Below are positions 8,663 through 20,360 of a DNA stretch of 64,000 nt, in pieces (position 1 is the stretch's first letter; every line of letters begins with the position of its first letter). The translations under genes and the position numbers were made by a program. This DNA is from JAGREO01 sp020446285 (GTDB lineage Bacteria; Pseudomonadota; Alphaproteobacteria; Geminicoccales; Geminicoccaceae). The stretch covers positions 620,001 to 684,000 of the forward strand of contig JAWKVP010000001.1 in the NCBI GenBank assembly GCA_041398005.1, read 5' to 3'. The notes beneath the pieces are model-generated. The model was not told the origin of the DNA. It saw nothing but the letters and a program-made list of their open reading frames with translations, and did no database searches.

Positions 8663-9652
8663 TCACTCGGTATTCTGGATCATTTCGACCAGAGGACGCA
8701 GATCGGGATTGGCCTCGAGATAGGTCTCGTAGACCGGCGCCATCGCATCCTGGAACGGCTTCTTGTCGGGAATCTCGTTGAACTGCACGCCGCCTTCCAT
8801 GACCTTGGCACGGCTGGCATCGGCACGCTCCTTCCAGAGCTCGCGCTGCAGCACGGCCGACTCCTCGGCGGCGGAGCGCAGGATCTCCTGGTCCTCGGCG
8901 GAAAGCCCGCTATAGACGTCGGCATTGATGCAGACGCATTCGGGAATGATGAGGTGCTGCGAGAGCGAATAGTAGCCGGCGACCTCGAAATGGCCGGTGG
9001 ACTCATAGGACGGCCAGTTGTTCTCGGCACCATCCACCACGCCGGTCTTGAGCGACTGATAGACCTCGGAGAACGCCATCGGCGACGGATTGCCGCCAAG
9101 TGCCTCGATCATGCCGGAATAGAGGTCATTGTTCATGACCCGGACCTTCAGGCCCTCGACATCGGCGGGTTTCTCGATCGGATGCTTGGAATTGTAGAAG
9201 GAACGCGCGCCGCTGTCGTACCAGCCGAGCACGACGAGGCCCTTTTCGGCCATGGCATCGCTGATCGCCTTGCCGGCATCACCCTCGAGGGCGCGGAACA
9301 TGTGACCGGTATCGCGGAAGATGAACGGCAGCGAGACGACGTTGGCGGCGGGCACCACCGGACCGATCGGCCCGAGGTTGAAATTGCCGATCTCGATACC
9401 GCCGAGACGGACCTGTTCGACCGCATCGGGCTGGCTGCCGAGCACACCGCCATGGAAATTCTGCACAGTCATCCGCCCGCCGGACTTCTCGTCCACCAGC
9501 TCGGCGAACTTGTCCAGCGCCACCGTATTCGGATAGCCCTCTGGGTGAATGTTCCAGGCCTTCATCTGCTGGGCGGCGGCGGGTGCGACGACCGCCATTC
9601 CGGCCACGACCCAGGCCGCGGCGGTCACCGCGAGGCGTCGTGTGAGCTTCAT
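8663..9652 (-). CDS. dctP: TRAP transporter periplasmic solute-binding protein DctP
   Basis: A 329-residue periplasmic binding protein of the DctP family. The first 29 residues form a signal peptide (MKLTRRLAV... ending APAAAQQ). The region VRVMNNDLYSGMIEALGG carries the Arg that usually contacts the substrate carboxylate, and SLKTGVVDGAENNWPSY is the conserved hinge motif. The ATG at 9652 has GGGAG 7 bases upstream; a longer in-frame start at 9715 would precede the signal peptide and is rejected. The ligand is unknown; most DctP proteins bind organic or sugar acids. Confidence 0.93.
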   Translation of the reverse strand: MKLTRRLAVTAAAWVVAGMAVVAPAAAQQMKAWNIHPEGYPNTVALDKFAELVDEKSGGRMTVQNFHGGVLGSQPDAVEQVRLGGIEIGNFNLGPIGPVVPAANVVSLPFIFRDTGHMFRALEGDAGKAISDAMAEKGLVVLGWYDSGARSFYNSKHPIEKPADVEGLKVRVMNNDLYSGMIEALGGNPSPMAFSEVYQSLKTGVVDGAENNWPSYESTGHFEVAGYYSLSQHLIIPECVCINADVYSGLSAEDQEILRSAAEESAVLQRELWKERADASRAKVMEGGVQFNEIPDKKPFQDAMAPVYETYLEANPDLRPLVEMIQNTE

Positions 9653-9704
9653 GATTGATCTCCCTGAAAGAACTGCGACGGCATCCTGCCACCATTCTTC
9701 GAAA

Positions 9705-9728
9705 GGTTTAATCACCGGTCACCAAACC
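9705..9728. promoter_or_regulatory. imperfect palindrome upstream of dctP, candidate operator
   Basis: A 24-bp dyad with arms GGTTT and AAACC around a central ACCGGT; 9 of 12 pairs match. It lies 53 bp before the dctP start, where a repressor or activator site is expected. No regulator gene is adjacent, so its owner is unknown. Confidence 0.4.
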
Positions 9729-9792
9729 GTCAATCAGCTTGCCGGCAGTGACGCGCCGGGCATCCTGCCGTACCGCAGGCGTGGTGAATGAC

Positions 9793-10443
9793 CTACCAGA
9801 AGAGCGGTGCCGCGAGAGGCATCAACAGGAAACGCTCGAAGAAATCCGGCATGAGTTCAGGCGTTTCGATCATTTGCGCGAGCACCCGGCACTGGCCGAC
9901 GAGCAGGAGCAGCAGCAGATAGGCGAAGGCCATGAGGACCAGCGTCCGGCGCGCGCAAGGAGAACGCCAGAGGAAGACCGCCGGAGCGACATAGGTGACA
10001 AGGCACCAGACGGCCCCGCCGAGCAGCCGGATGCCGTCGCCGATCCGCGCGACCAGCAGCGCGTGTTCGATATCCGAATCGAGTTCCGCCGCAATCACGT
10101 TCAGATACGGGCTGAAATATCCGATCACCGCCTGCCCGATCGCCAGGCACATGAGCAGATCGCCCATGGCGAGCAGACGCGGCTCGCAGACCCCGCGTTC
10201 ATCCAGGATGGTCGAGAGCAGGAAAACCGTCATGGCCGCCAGCGACAGGCCCACGGAAGTGACGAGCACGGTGCCGGTGCTCAGGTGGATGAGACCCTCG
10301 AGACCGGCCAGATGGATGCCCCCCTCGAACAGCTTCGCCTGGCTGGTTCGAAGGGTGATGAAGGCGAGATTGAAACCGAGCATGGTCAGCCGCGCGCGCA
10401 TGACATTGACGGCGACGAACGATTCTGGATCCGGCTTGACCAT
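9793..10443 (-). CDS. membrane protein of unknown function in the gad operon
   Basis: A 216-residue hydrophobic protein with about five or six membrane segments, including strong ones around TGTVLVTSVGLSLAAMTVFL and LVLMAFAYLLLLLLVG. No family is recognised. It is the last gene after glutamate decarboxylase and the AspT-like antiporter, all in one direction. The start is uncertain: ATG at 10443 is chosen because a stable hairpin (10477-10510) occupies the space before it, but an in-frame GTG at 10515, only 13 bp after the antiporter stop, would add 24 arginine-rich residues. Neither has a good ribosome site. A role in acid resistance or amino-acid exchange is inference from context only. Confidence 0.7.
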   Translation of the reverse strand: MVKPDPESFVAVNVMRARLTMLGFNLAFITLRTSQAKLFEGGIHLAGLEGLIHLSTGTVLVTSVGLSLAAMTVFLLSTILDERGVCEPRLLAMGDLLMCLAIGQAVIGYFSPYLNVIAAELDSDIEHALLVARIGDGIRLLGGAVWCLVTYVAPAVFLWRSPCARRTLVLMAFAYLLLLLLVGQCRVLAQMIETPELMPDFFERFLLMPLAAPLFW

Positions 10444-10476
10444 GAAACGCGGCCCGGCTGAACGGTTGAGACCCGG

Positions 10477-10510
10477 CTGTCGGCCCTGCCGGCGGTCGGG
10501 CCGCCGACAG
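10477..10510 (-). terminator. hairpin after the antiporter gene
   Basis: Arms CTGTCGGC and GCCGACAG (8 perfect pairs), with further GC pairing inside. No T run follows on either strand, so it is more likely an mRNA-stabilising or attenuating hairpin than a full terminator. Confidence 0.45.
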
Positions 10511-10528
10511 GACACGATCAGTTTGCTG

Positions 10529-12400
10529 CTACGAGATCACCATGGCAATGTAGCCGCCCAGAAGTGCAAGGACGGTGGTGAACGCGTAGGTGATCGGGTA
10601 GGGAACGGCCGCGACATTGCTCTGCGATTCGGCGCAGATCGCGTTCAGTCCCGGCGTGCTGTTGCGTGCGCCCGTCGTCGCCCCGTCGGCGATCACCGAG
10701 TTCAGCCCGAACACCCTGTATCCGAGCCAGAAGCCGATGAACGGCGGCAGCAATGCGGCGATGACACCGATCAGGGCGATCCAGATCACGGTCGGACCCT
10801 GGAAGGACTGGATGATCTTCGGACCGACATTGGCGGCGAGCACGGCAACGAACATGTTCAGTCCGATGTCCTGAAGGAAGCTGCGCGCGCCCTCGTCCAC
10901 CGGCCCCCCGAATTCCGGATTGCGGCTACGGAAGTAGGACACGAAGATGCCTGCCAGCAGACAGCCCGCCGAGGTTCCGAGCGCCATGGGAATGCCGGCG
11001 ACCTCGATGCTGAGAATGCCGACCAGATAACCGAGCGCCATGGCACCGGCCATGTAGGACACCTCGGTCACGGTCGTGCTCAAAAGCGGCTTGCCATGAA
11101 CATAGTGGCCCGCCCGTTCTATGCACCAGCGCGGACCGATGATGCGCGCGACATCGCCGAATTTCAGGACCGTGTCGGGACCCGCCGGAATCTCGTTGCC
11201 CTGACGGAAGAGGGCACGCAGCTGCAGCCCGTATCCTGTCTTGTGCGCGAGTTCGGAAACCGTCTTTCCGGAGAGATCCTTGCGGCCGATGCGCAGATCC
11301 GCGACCTCGATGTCGATGTCACGGGCGCGCGGGTCGTCGACCTCCGGACCGATGGTCGATTCGCCGCCGAAGATCAGCTTGTCGACATCGCCGCGAACCG
11401 TGACGATATCGCCATGCTCGATGCGCAGGGTTTCGGCAAGCTCGAGAATCCTGTCGCCACGGATGACCCGCAGGACCGGCACCTGCGGATAGAGTTCGAA
11501 CAGTTCGGCCAGCGTCTTGCCGACGATGGTCTCGTGTTCCACCCGATAGGCCCTGATGTCCGCCGGCGAGAAGCCCAGCCTGAGACTGCCCGAGGATCCC
11601 GGAACCGGATCGCCGCTGCCACCCATCAGCTTTTCGGCTTCCTTCGCGTCGGCGCGCGGGTCGCGGCCGAACATCGCCGGCAGATAGCGGATGAGCAGGA
11701 TGATGCCGATGCTCGAGAGCACATAGCTCACGGCATAGCCGGCGGCGATGTTGGCGCCGACCTGTTCGGTGGACATGCCGTCGGGGGGAACGTAGGCGCC
11801 GCTCTGCATGGCCGAGGTGGCAACGCCGATGATGGCGGTGATGGTGTAACTGCCCGACATGATTCCCGCCGCGAAACCGGGTTCCATGCCGATCAGCTTC
11901 GTGCCGCCGACACAGATGATCCAGTTGAGCGACCAGACCGTGAGACCGACGCAGACGAAGGCGAAGCCACCCTTGAGCCCGGCGAAGAACTGCGGTCCGA
12001 CCTTCAGCCCGAGCGCATACATGAACATCAGGAGAAAGATGGTCGAGACGAGGCCCGGAATCGAATAGGTGATGTCGAAGGCGAGCTTGGCGGTCAGCGC
12101 GATGATGACGCCGACCAGGAGAGTTCCGGCGGTCGAACCGAGCGAGATGTTGTGGATGCTGACCCGCCCCAGCGGATAGCCGATGGCGAGTGCGAGCAGC
12201 AAGAACACGAACGGCTGCTTGTCGAGCAGCTCGAAGAAGCCGTGCAGCCCGCTTTCGACCACCGGTGCGAAGATGGAGAGGGCCGCCCCCGCAGGTCCGG
12301 CGGCACCGGCCGCGGCGGTTTCCTGGGCAAGCGCGACGGTCGCGGCCAGCCAGACGACGAGGCCGGCCGAAATCGATGTGATTGCGTTCGAACAACGCAT
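10529..12400 (-). CDS. AspT/YidE-family antiporter with paired TrkA-C domains
   Basis: A 623-residue transporter of the aspartate-alanine antiporter family. Order: an N-terminal segment that looks like a signal peptide, about five membrane helices, two cytosolic RCK-C (TrkA-C) domains at about 280-450, then a second set of about five helices. The family motif region with MSGSYTITAIIG and its C-terminal partner ADGATTGARNSTPGLNAI are present. The ATG at 12400 has AGGAG 8 bases upstream; the longer frame lacks this. Following glutamate decarboxylase, it is most simply a glutamate/GABA exchanger, by analogy with aspartate/alanine exchange by AspT. That substrate is inference. Confidence 0.85.
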   Translation of the reverse strand: MRCSNAITSISAGLVVWLAATVALAQETAAAGAAGPAGAALSIFAPVVESGLHGFFELLDKQPFVFLLLALAIGYPLGRVSIHNISLGSTAGTLLVGVIIALTAKLAFDITYSIPGLVSTIFLLMFMYALGLKVGPQFFAGLKGGFAFVCVGLTVWSLNWIICVGGTKLIGMEPGFAAGIMSGSYTITAIIGVATSAMQSGAYVPPDGMSTEQVGANIAAGYAVSYVLSSIGIILLIRYLPAMFGRDPRADAKEAEKLMGGSGDPVPGSSGSLRLGFSPADIRAYRVEHETIVGKTLAELFELYPQVPVLRVIRGDRILELAETLRIEHGDIVTVRGDVDKLIFGGESTIGPEVDDPRARDIDIEVADLRIGRKDLSGKTVSELAHKTGYGLQLRALFRQGNEIPAGPDTVLKFGDVARIIGPRWCIERAGHYVHGKPLLSTTVTEVSYMAGAMALGYLVGILSIEVAGIPMALGTSAGCLLAGIFVSYFRSRNPEFGGPVDEGARSFLQDIGLNMFVAVLAANVGPKIIQSFQGPTVIWIALIGVIAALLPPFIGFWLGYRVFGLNSVIADGATTGARNSTPGLNAICAESQSNVAAVPYPITYAFTTVLALLGGYIAMVIS

Positions 12401-12483
12401 GAAGGTCACTCCTGAAACGTCATGCCGAACTGCGGTAACGGCCCGACGGCCGTGCGTGGCCGCCGGGTCGCATGCAGGCGCGG

Positions 12484-12520
12484 GGGGAAGGGACGGGACG
12501 AGTAACCCGGCCCCTTCCCC
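12484..12520 (-). terminator. strong intercistronic hairpin between gad and antiporter genes
   Basis: Arms GGGGAAGGG-A-CGGG and CCCG-GC-CCCTTCCCC enclose an 8-base loop, giving about 13 pairs with one bulge. There is no T run, so partial termination or 3' protection of the gad message is more likely than complete termination. Confidence 0.5.
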
Positions 12521-12547
12521 GCGATCAGAATGGCAGTTCACCCATGC

Positions 12548-13924
12548 TCAGCATTTGGGCGCGGTTTTGGCATGGGCGTGCAGTTCCGGCGGAGCCGCAT
12601 TGCCGCCCTGCTTTTCGAGATATCTGCACGCCTGGATGATGTCGCTGGAGAGATTGTTGATGACGTCGCCATTGAGATGCGGGCGAACGACGACGCGCAG
12701 CGAATTGACCGTCTCGGCATTCGGCGGCATCGAGTAGGCCGACAGCACCCAGCCCTTTTCGCGCACCTTGAACGAGACGTCGAACTCGTTGAAATTCTTC
12801 GCCTTGTCGCTGAGCGTCAGGGCAACGACAGGAATCCTCTGGGACTCGTTCATGATCGTGAAGTAACCGCTCTCGACCAGCTTGTCGCGCAGCCTGATCG
12901 AGTTTTCGAGGGTCATCTTCATGATCCGCGTATAGCCTTCGCGCCCGAGCCGCAGGAAATTGTAGGCCTGCCCCAGGATCTGCATGGCGTTGCGGCTGAA
13001 ATTCAGCGTTGCCGTCGGCGATTCGCCGCCGAGATAGTTGACGTAGAAAACGAGATCCTCGTTGAACACCGACCGATCGCGGAAGACGACCCAGCCGAGG
13101 CCGGGATAGACGAGGCCGAACTTGTGGCCCGAAGCGTTGATCGACTGAACCCGCGGAAGCCGGAAATCCCACTTGTAATCGGGATAGAGGAACGGATTGA
13201 CGAACCCGCCGGACGCTCCGTCGATATGCAGCGGAACGGAGATGCCGGTGCGCCTCTCGTAATCGTCGAGCCAGTCGTGGATCCCCTGAAAATCATCGTC
13301 CTCGCCGGTGAAGGTCTGTCCGGCGATGGCCACGACGCAGATCGTGTTCTCGTCGACATACTTGTCGAGATGTTCGGCGGTCAGACGGTACTTGCCCGGC
13401 TCAAGCGGCACGATCCTCGGCTCGACATCGAAATATTTGAGGAACTTCTTCCAGACGATCTGGACATTGCCGCCGGTCACCATGTTCGGCCGCGAGCCAT
13501 CCTTGCCGGCCTTTTCGCGCGCCTGACGCCAGTTCCACTTGTGTGCGAGACCGGCGAGCATGCAGGCTTCCGAGCTGCCGACGGTGGCCGTGCCATAGGG
13601 CGTTGCATCCTTGGGACCATTCCAGAGGTCATGGAGCATCTGCACCATGCGATGTTCCATGTCGAACGTCTTGGGATACATGTCATGATCGATATAGTTC
13701 ACATGAGCATGACGTCCCATCACCTCACGACATTCGGGCTCCATGTAGGTCGTGACGAAGCTCGACAGGTTGAGCATGGGATTCGAATCGGTCCACATAT
13801 GTGCCTCGACGCAAGCCTCGGCCGCTCTCGCCGAGATGCCCTCCGCCGGAAACCGGTCGAGGGGAATCTGACGTTGAAACTCCTCATAGATCGTACGCTT
13901 TTGATCGTCCTGATCTGCTGACAT
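12548..13924 (-). CDS. gadB: glutamate decarboxylase
   Basis: A PLP-dependent decarboxylase of 458 residues, close to the 466 of E. coli GadB. It converts glutamate to GABA and CO2, consuming a proton. The PLP lysine is K268 in INASGHKFGL; HIDGASGGF (233-241) contains the Asp that pairs with the PLP nitrogen; TVGSSEACMLAG is the phosphate-binding stretch. The ATG at 13924 gives the normal family N-terminus; an upstream ATG at 13987 falls inside the Fnr box. It leads an operon with an AspT-like antiporter, the classic pairing for acid resistance. A perfect Fnr/FixK box upstream suggests induction at low oxygen. Confidence 0.95.
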   Translation of the reverse strand: MSADQDDQKRTIYEEFQRQIPLDRFPAEGISARAAEACVEAHMWTDSNPMLNLSSFVTTYMEPECREVMGRHAHVNYIDHDMYPKTFDMEHRMVQMLHDLWNGPKDATPYGTATVGSSEACMLAGLAHKWNWRQAREKAGKDGSRPNMVTGGNVQIVWKKFLKYFDVEPRIVPLEPGKYRLTAEHLDKYVDENTICVVAIAGQTFTGEDDDFQGIHDWLDDYERRTGISVPLHIDGASGGFVNPFLYPDYKWDFRLPRVQSINASGHKFGLVYPGLGWVVFRDRSVFNEDLVFYVNYLGGESPTATLNFSRNAMQILGQAYNFLRLGREGYTRIMKMTLENSIRLRDKLVESGYFTIMNESQRIPVVALTLSDKAKNFNEFDVSFKVREKGWVLSAYSMPPNAETVNSLRVVVRPHLNGDVINNLSSDIIQACRYLEKQGGNAAPPELHAHAKTAPKC

Positions 13925-13986
13925 TGGAGACGTTCCCCCTGTTATGGTTAGGATCGTCTTTCCAGCATTCCATGCGTTTTCAGTCA

Positions 13987-14000
13987 TTGATGTGGATCAA
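13987..14000. promoter_or_regulatory. Fnr/FixK-type box upstream of gadB
   Basis: TTGAT-GTGG-ATCAA is a perfect match to the Fnr/FixK/Anr consensus TTGAT-N4-ATCAA. Its centre is 70 bp before the gadB ATG, which leaves room for a class II promoter (box at about -41.5) and a leader of about 25-30 bases. Confidence 0.75.
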
Positions 14001-14335
14001 TGCCAAGATTTGAATATTCCGACGAAAATCTACAATGACTATATTCAAATCAAAATGAAACTATCAAGAGAACGAGTTCAACAAACAAGCATCCCGGTTG
14101 AGTCTTTTTTGCATTTCACGATCATGACCAACATCATCAATCCGATGGGCCGGCATTCCATCGCCGGGGGTGTGCGGAGCGAATTTCCGTCATCACCGGA
14201 CTGCCGAAACTGTCCGTCTTCCTGTTCGTCCGGCGCTGCTTCAGCAAGGCTGCGAGATTCGTGTTGCAATGGCACCGGATGCCTGCGTGCTTGACCGCGC
14301 GCGAGGGTCTGCGCAAGATGTGCGCGATCCATGAC
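14001..14335. other. AT-rich intergenic stretch between gadB and the glycine riboswitch
   Basis: No credible gene is seen here. Bases 14001-14125 are markedly AT-rich for this genome and probably hold the gadB promoter region (leftward) and part of the gcv promoter (rightward). The rest, to 14335, is ordinary GC-rich leader before the first aptamer. Short open frames on the minus strand here lie across the riboswitch and have no ribosome site. Confidence 0.6.
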
Positions 14336-14536
14336 GGCACGGGGAGAGACCGCGCAAACCAGCGTGGCGCCGAAGGAGCAACCGCCCCGGAAACTCTCAG
14401 GCAAAAGGACCGGTGCCGGTTGGGATCCTCTGGAGAGCGGGCAGGCTGAAAGGCCCTGCTCCACCGAAGGGGAGAGGTGCCGTTCAAGTCGCGCAAGCGC
14501 CTGCATCTCGTCAATCTCTCAGGTTCGGGACAGAGG
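14336..14536 (+). promoter_or_regulatory. tandem glycine riboswitch
   Basis: Two glycine aptamers in a row. The first is 14336-14417, closed by GGCAC / GTGCC, with the conserved GGGAGAG, GCGCCGAAGGAGCAA and AACTCTCAGGCAAAAGGAC elements. The second is 14427-14536, closed by CCTCTG / CAGAGG, with CTGGAGAG, CACCGAAGGGG and AATCTCTCAGGTTCGGGACAG. The linker is short. It lies 52 bp before gcvT and should switch the glycine cleavage operon on when glycine is abundant. Confidence 0.97.
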
Positions 14537-14588
14537 GGGCACATCCGGGACGGCTGGCGTCCTGGAGGTGCCGCTTGAGGTGATCCCG

Positions 14589-15698
14589 ATGAGCGATCTT
14601 CGAACCACGCCGCTGTTCGCACTGCATCAGGAACTCGGTGCGCGCATGGTGCCGTTTGCCGGCTGGTCCATGCCCGTGCAGTATCCGGCCGGAATCATTG
14701 CCGAACACAGACAGTGCCGCGAGAAGGCAGCGCTGTTCGATGTCTCGCACATGGGCCAGCTCGAAATTGCGGGCGAGGGCGCCGCCGGGCGGATGGAGAC
14801 GCTCGTGCCGGCCGACATTCAGGCACTGGCTGCCGGCCGTGCGCGCTATACCATGCTCACCGCCGCGGATGGCGGCATTCTCGATGACCTGATCGTGACG
14901 CGAACGCCTGACGGTCTCTTCGTCGTCGTCAATGCCGGCTGCCGCGACGAGGATACCGCGATCATCCGCAAGGCCATGGAGCCCGATTTCGGCGTGCGGG
15001 AGCTTGTCGGACGCGCGCTGCTTGCGTTGCAGGGACCGATGGCGGCCGACATCCTCGAACGCCTCTGCCCGGGCGCGAACGGCCTCGCCTTCATGCAGAG
15101 CGCGGAGCTCGACGTGGCGGGTCATGCCTGTCGCGTTTCGAGGCTCGGCTATACCGGCGAGGACGGTTACGAGATTTCCGTCGCCGCCGATGCCGCCGAT
15201 GCCCTCGCGCGCATCCTGCTGGACATGGACGAGGTCGGACCGGCGGGGCTCGGCGCCCGCGACAGCCTGCGCCTCGAAGCCGGTCTTTGCCTGTACGGTC
15301 ACGATATCGACATTTCGACCACGCCGATCGAGGCCGGTCTTCGCTGGACGATCGGCAAGCGTCGTATCGCCGACAGGGATTTTCCCGGTCACGAGCGGAT
15401 CATCGCCGAAATTCACAATGGCCCGGATCGCAGGCTGGTCGGCCTGCGTCCCGAGGGCCGGGCGCCGGTACGCGAGGGCACGGAAATACAGGATGGTGAC
15501 GGACGCATCGTCGGCCGGGTCACGAGCGGTGCATTCAGCCCGACGCTCGGCGCACCCGTTGCCATGGCCCATGTCGAATCGGCGAACGCCGCGACCGGCA
15601 CTCGCTTGCAGGCCATCCTGCGCGGCAAACCGGTCGCCGCCGAAGTCGTGAAGCTGCCTTTCGTTCCCCACAACTATCATCGCCAGGAGAAAGCGTGA
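14589..15698 (+). CDS. gcvT: glycine cleavage system T protein (aminomethyltransferase)
   Basis: The T protein of the glycine cleavage complex, 369 residues. It takes the aminomethyl group from lipoyl-GcvH, releases ammonia and makes 5,10-methylene-tetrahydrofolate. The N-terminal PLFALHQELGARMVPFAGW and LFDVSHMGQ motifs and the folate-site region VVVNAGCRDED are all present. The ATG at 14589 has GAGGTG 6 bases upstream and follows the riboswitch closely. Its stop overlaps the gcvH start (TGATG). A much longer open frame upstream runs through the riboswitch and is not translated. Confidence 0.97.
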   Translation: MSDLRTTPLFALHQELGARMVPFAGWSMPVQYPAGIIAEHRQCREKAALFDVSHMGQLEIAGEGAAGRMETLVPADIQALAAGRARYTMLTAADGGILDDLIVTRTPDGLFVVVNAGCRDEDTAIIRKAMEPDFGVRELVGRALLALQGPMAADILERLCPGANGLAFMQSAELDVAGHACRVSRLGYTGEDGYEISVAADAADALARILLDMDEVGPAGLGARDSLRLEAGLCLYGHDIDISTTPIEAGLRWTIGKRRIADRDFPGHERIIAEIHNGPDRRLVGLRPEGRAPVREGTEIQDGDGRIVGRVTSGAFSPTLGAPVAMAHVESANAATGTRLQAILRGKPVAAEVVKLPFVPHNYHRQEKA

Positions 15699-16072
15699 TG
15701 GCTCTCTATTTCAGCAAGGAACATGAATGGGTGTCCGTCGAGGGCGACATCGCCACGATCGGCATCACCAACCATGCCCAGGAACAGCTCGGCGACGTCG
15801 TCTTCGTCGAGCTGCCGGAAGTCGGCCGCACGGTGACACGCGGCGAGGAAAGCGCGGTCGTCGAGAGCGTGAAGGCGGCGAGCGAGATCTATGCCGCGGT
15901 CGGTGGCGAGGTCTCGGAGGTCAACGAGGCCATCGTCGAGACGCCCGAGAAGGTGAACGAGGACGCCGAGGGTTCCGCCTGGTTCTTCAGGCTCCGGCTC
16001 GCCGACAAGGGTGAGCTCGACGATCTGATGAGCCGCGAACAGTACGACGCCTTCCTCGCAACCCTCGACTGA
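15698..16072 (+). CDS. gcvH: glycine cleavage system H protein
   Basis: The 124-residue lipoyl carrier that shuttles the aminomethyl group between GcvP, GcvT and the dihydrolipoyl dehydrogenase. The lipoylated lysine is K59 in VESVKAASEIYA, in the usual hairpin. The ATG overlaps the gcvT stop by one base; AGGAGA lies 7 bases upstream. A GTG one codon earlier is in frame but less likely. No lpd gene is in the cluster, so the L protein must come from elsewhere. Confidence 0.97.
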   Translation: MALYFSKEHEWVSVEGDIATIGITNHAQEQLGDVVFVELPEVGRTVTRGEESAVVESVKAASEIYAAVGGEVSEVNEAIVETPEKVNEDAEGSAWFFRLRLADKGELDDLMSREQYDAFLATLD

Positions 16073-16099
16073 TCCATCCCCAGCAGGAAAGACCCGTCC

Positions 16100-19009
<2,910 letters not shown>

Positions 19010-19017
19010 GAGTATCG

Positions 19018-20295
19018 ATGGAAGCGACCGAAGTCGCGGTGATCGGCGGCGGCATCGCCGGCACGATGACGGCGTATTTTCTCGCGTCGGCCGGCGTACC
19101 GGTGACGCTGCTCGAAAAGGGGCGAATCGCCGGCGAGCAGTCCTCGCGCAACTGGGGCTGGATCCGAAAGCAGGGACGCGATCCAAGGGAAATTCCGGCG
19201 ATCAAGCTCAGCCTCGATCTCTGGGCCGACCTCGTGCCGCGTCTCGAGGAGCCTGTCGGCTGGCATCGCGGCGGCACCACCTATCTCGTCGAAAACGACA
19301 AGGACGCCGACCAGTTCGAGCGCTGGCTGGTCCATGCGCGCGAGCACGGGCTCGACAGCCATATGCTGAGCGCCGCCGAAACGGCCCGTCTGCTGCAGCG
19401 GAACAGCCAGACCTTCCATGGAGCCCTCTATACGCCGAGCGATGCCCGCGCCGAACCCCGACGCACTGTCCCGGTTGTCGCCCGTCATGCCAGAAAGCTC
19501 GGCGCGGTCATCCACGAGCGTTGTGCGGTGCGTGGTCTCGAACGAAGTGCCGGCAAGGTATCCGCCGTTCTGACCGAGAAGGGACCACTTGCCTGCAAGG
19601 CCGTGGTGCTGGCCGGCGGCGCATGGTCGAGGCTCATGCTGGCCCATCTCGGGCTCCGCCTTCCGCAGCTCGCGGTCAAGGCGTCGGCGATGCGCACGAG
19701 CGAGGCACCCCTCATCACGCAAAGCGGTGTCGGGTCGAGGAAGGCATCCTTCCGCCGCCGCGCCGATGGCGGCTACACCATCGCCCGAAGCGGTTCGAGC
19801 ACGTTCGAGCTCACCCCCGGCGCGATCCGGGACATGTGGCTCTACCGTCACGTCATCCGCACCGACCTTCCCAAAATGAAGCTGCGCGTCGGAACGAAGT
19901 TCCTGCGCGATTTCCTTGGCAGCGTGCACTGGAGCCATGACGAGCCCGGCCCGTTCGAGGCCGTCCGTGTTCTCGATCCACCGCCGGACCATGCGTTGCT
20001 CGATGAAGTCCTCGACGATGCAAGGGAACTGTTTCCGCAACTCGGGGAGGTGCGATCGGTGGAACGCTGGGCCGGGATGATCGACGTCCTGCCCGATGTC
20101 CTGCCGGTCATGAGCCCCGTTGCCGAACTGCCCGGCCTCTTCGTCGCCACCGGCTTTTCCGGCCACGGGTTCGGCATGGGTGCTGCTACCGGGCGTATCA
20201 TGGCGGCACTCGCCACCGGCGAGGAGCCTCCGGTGGACATCAGCGCCTTCCGCTTCGAGCGCTTCACCGACGGCACGGTCATCCGTCCGGGTTGA
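19018..20295 (+). CDS. FAD-dependent amine/D-amino-acid oxidoreductase (DadA-like)
   Basis: A DAO-family flavoprotein of 425 residues. The dinucleotide-binding motif VIGGGIAGTMTAYFLASAG is at 8-26 and a C-terminal FAD-contacting GLFVATGFSGHGFGMG at about 376-391. SSRNWGWIRKQGRD at about 42-55 marks the subfamily. The AGGAG site overlaps the gcvP stop, so it belongs to the riboswitch-controlled operon. A substrate feeding glycine or one-carbon units (glycine, sarcosine or a D-amino acid) is likely by context but cannot be fixed from sequence. Confidence 0.85.
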   Translation: MEATEVAVIGGGIAGTMTAYFLASAGVPVTLLEKGRIAGEQSSRNWGWIRKQGRDPREIPAIKLSLDLWADLVPRLEEPVGWHRGGTTYLVENDKDADQFERWLVHAREHGLDSHMLSAAETARLLQRNSQTFHGALYTPSDARAEPRRTVPVVARHARKLGAVIHERCAVRGLERSAGKVSAVLTEKGPLACKAVVLAGGAWSRLMLAHLGLRLPQLAVKASAMRTSEAPLITQSGVGSRKASFRRRADGGYTIARSGSSTFELTPGAIRDMWLYRHVIRTDLPKMKLRVGTKFLRDFLGSVHWSHDEPGPFEAVRVLDPPPDHALLDEVLDDARELFPQLGEVRSVERWAGMIDVLPDVLPVMSPVAELPGLFVATGFSGHGFGMGAATGRIMAALATGEEPPVDISAFRFERFTDGTVIRPG

Positions 20296-20304
20296 AGAGA
20301 CCGC

Positions 20305-20339
20305 GAACGACTGGATGATCCGGATGAATCCAGCCGTTC
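20305..20339. terminator. hairpin between convergent genes
   Basis: Arms GAACGACTGGAT and ATCCAGCCGTTC pair at 11 of 12 positions around an 11-base loop. It lies between two convergent operons and probably ends both, although no T run is present. Confidence 0.5.
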
Positions 20340-20360
20340 ACGGGCCTTGCGGTCGATCCG

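Noticed and set aside
9995..12415. An 806-residue open frame opposite the AspT-like transporter
   Set aside because: The minus-strand frame encodes a well-formed membrane transporter with RCK domains; the plus-strand frame has no domain.
14078..14622. Minus-strand open frames before gcvT
   Set aside because: They lie across the tandem glycine riboswitch, which fully explains the sequence conservation there.
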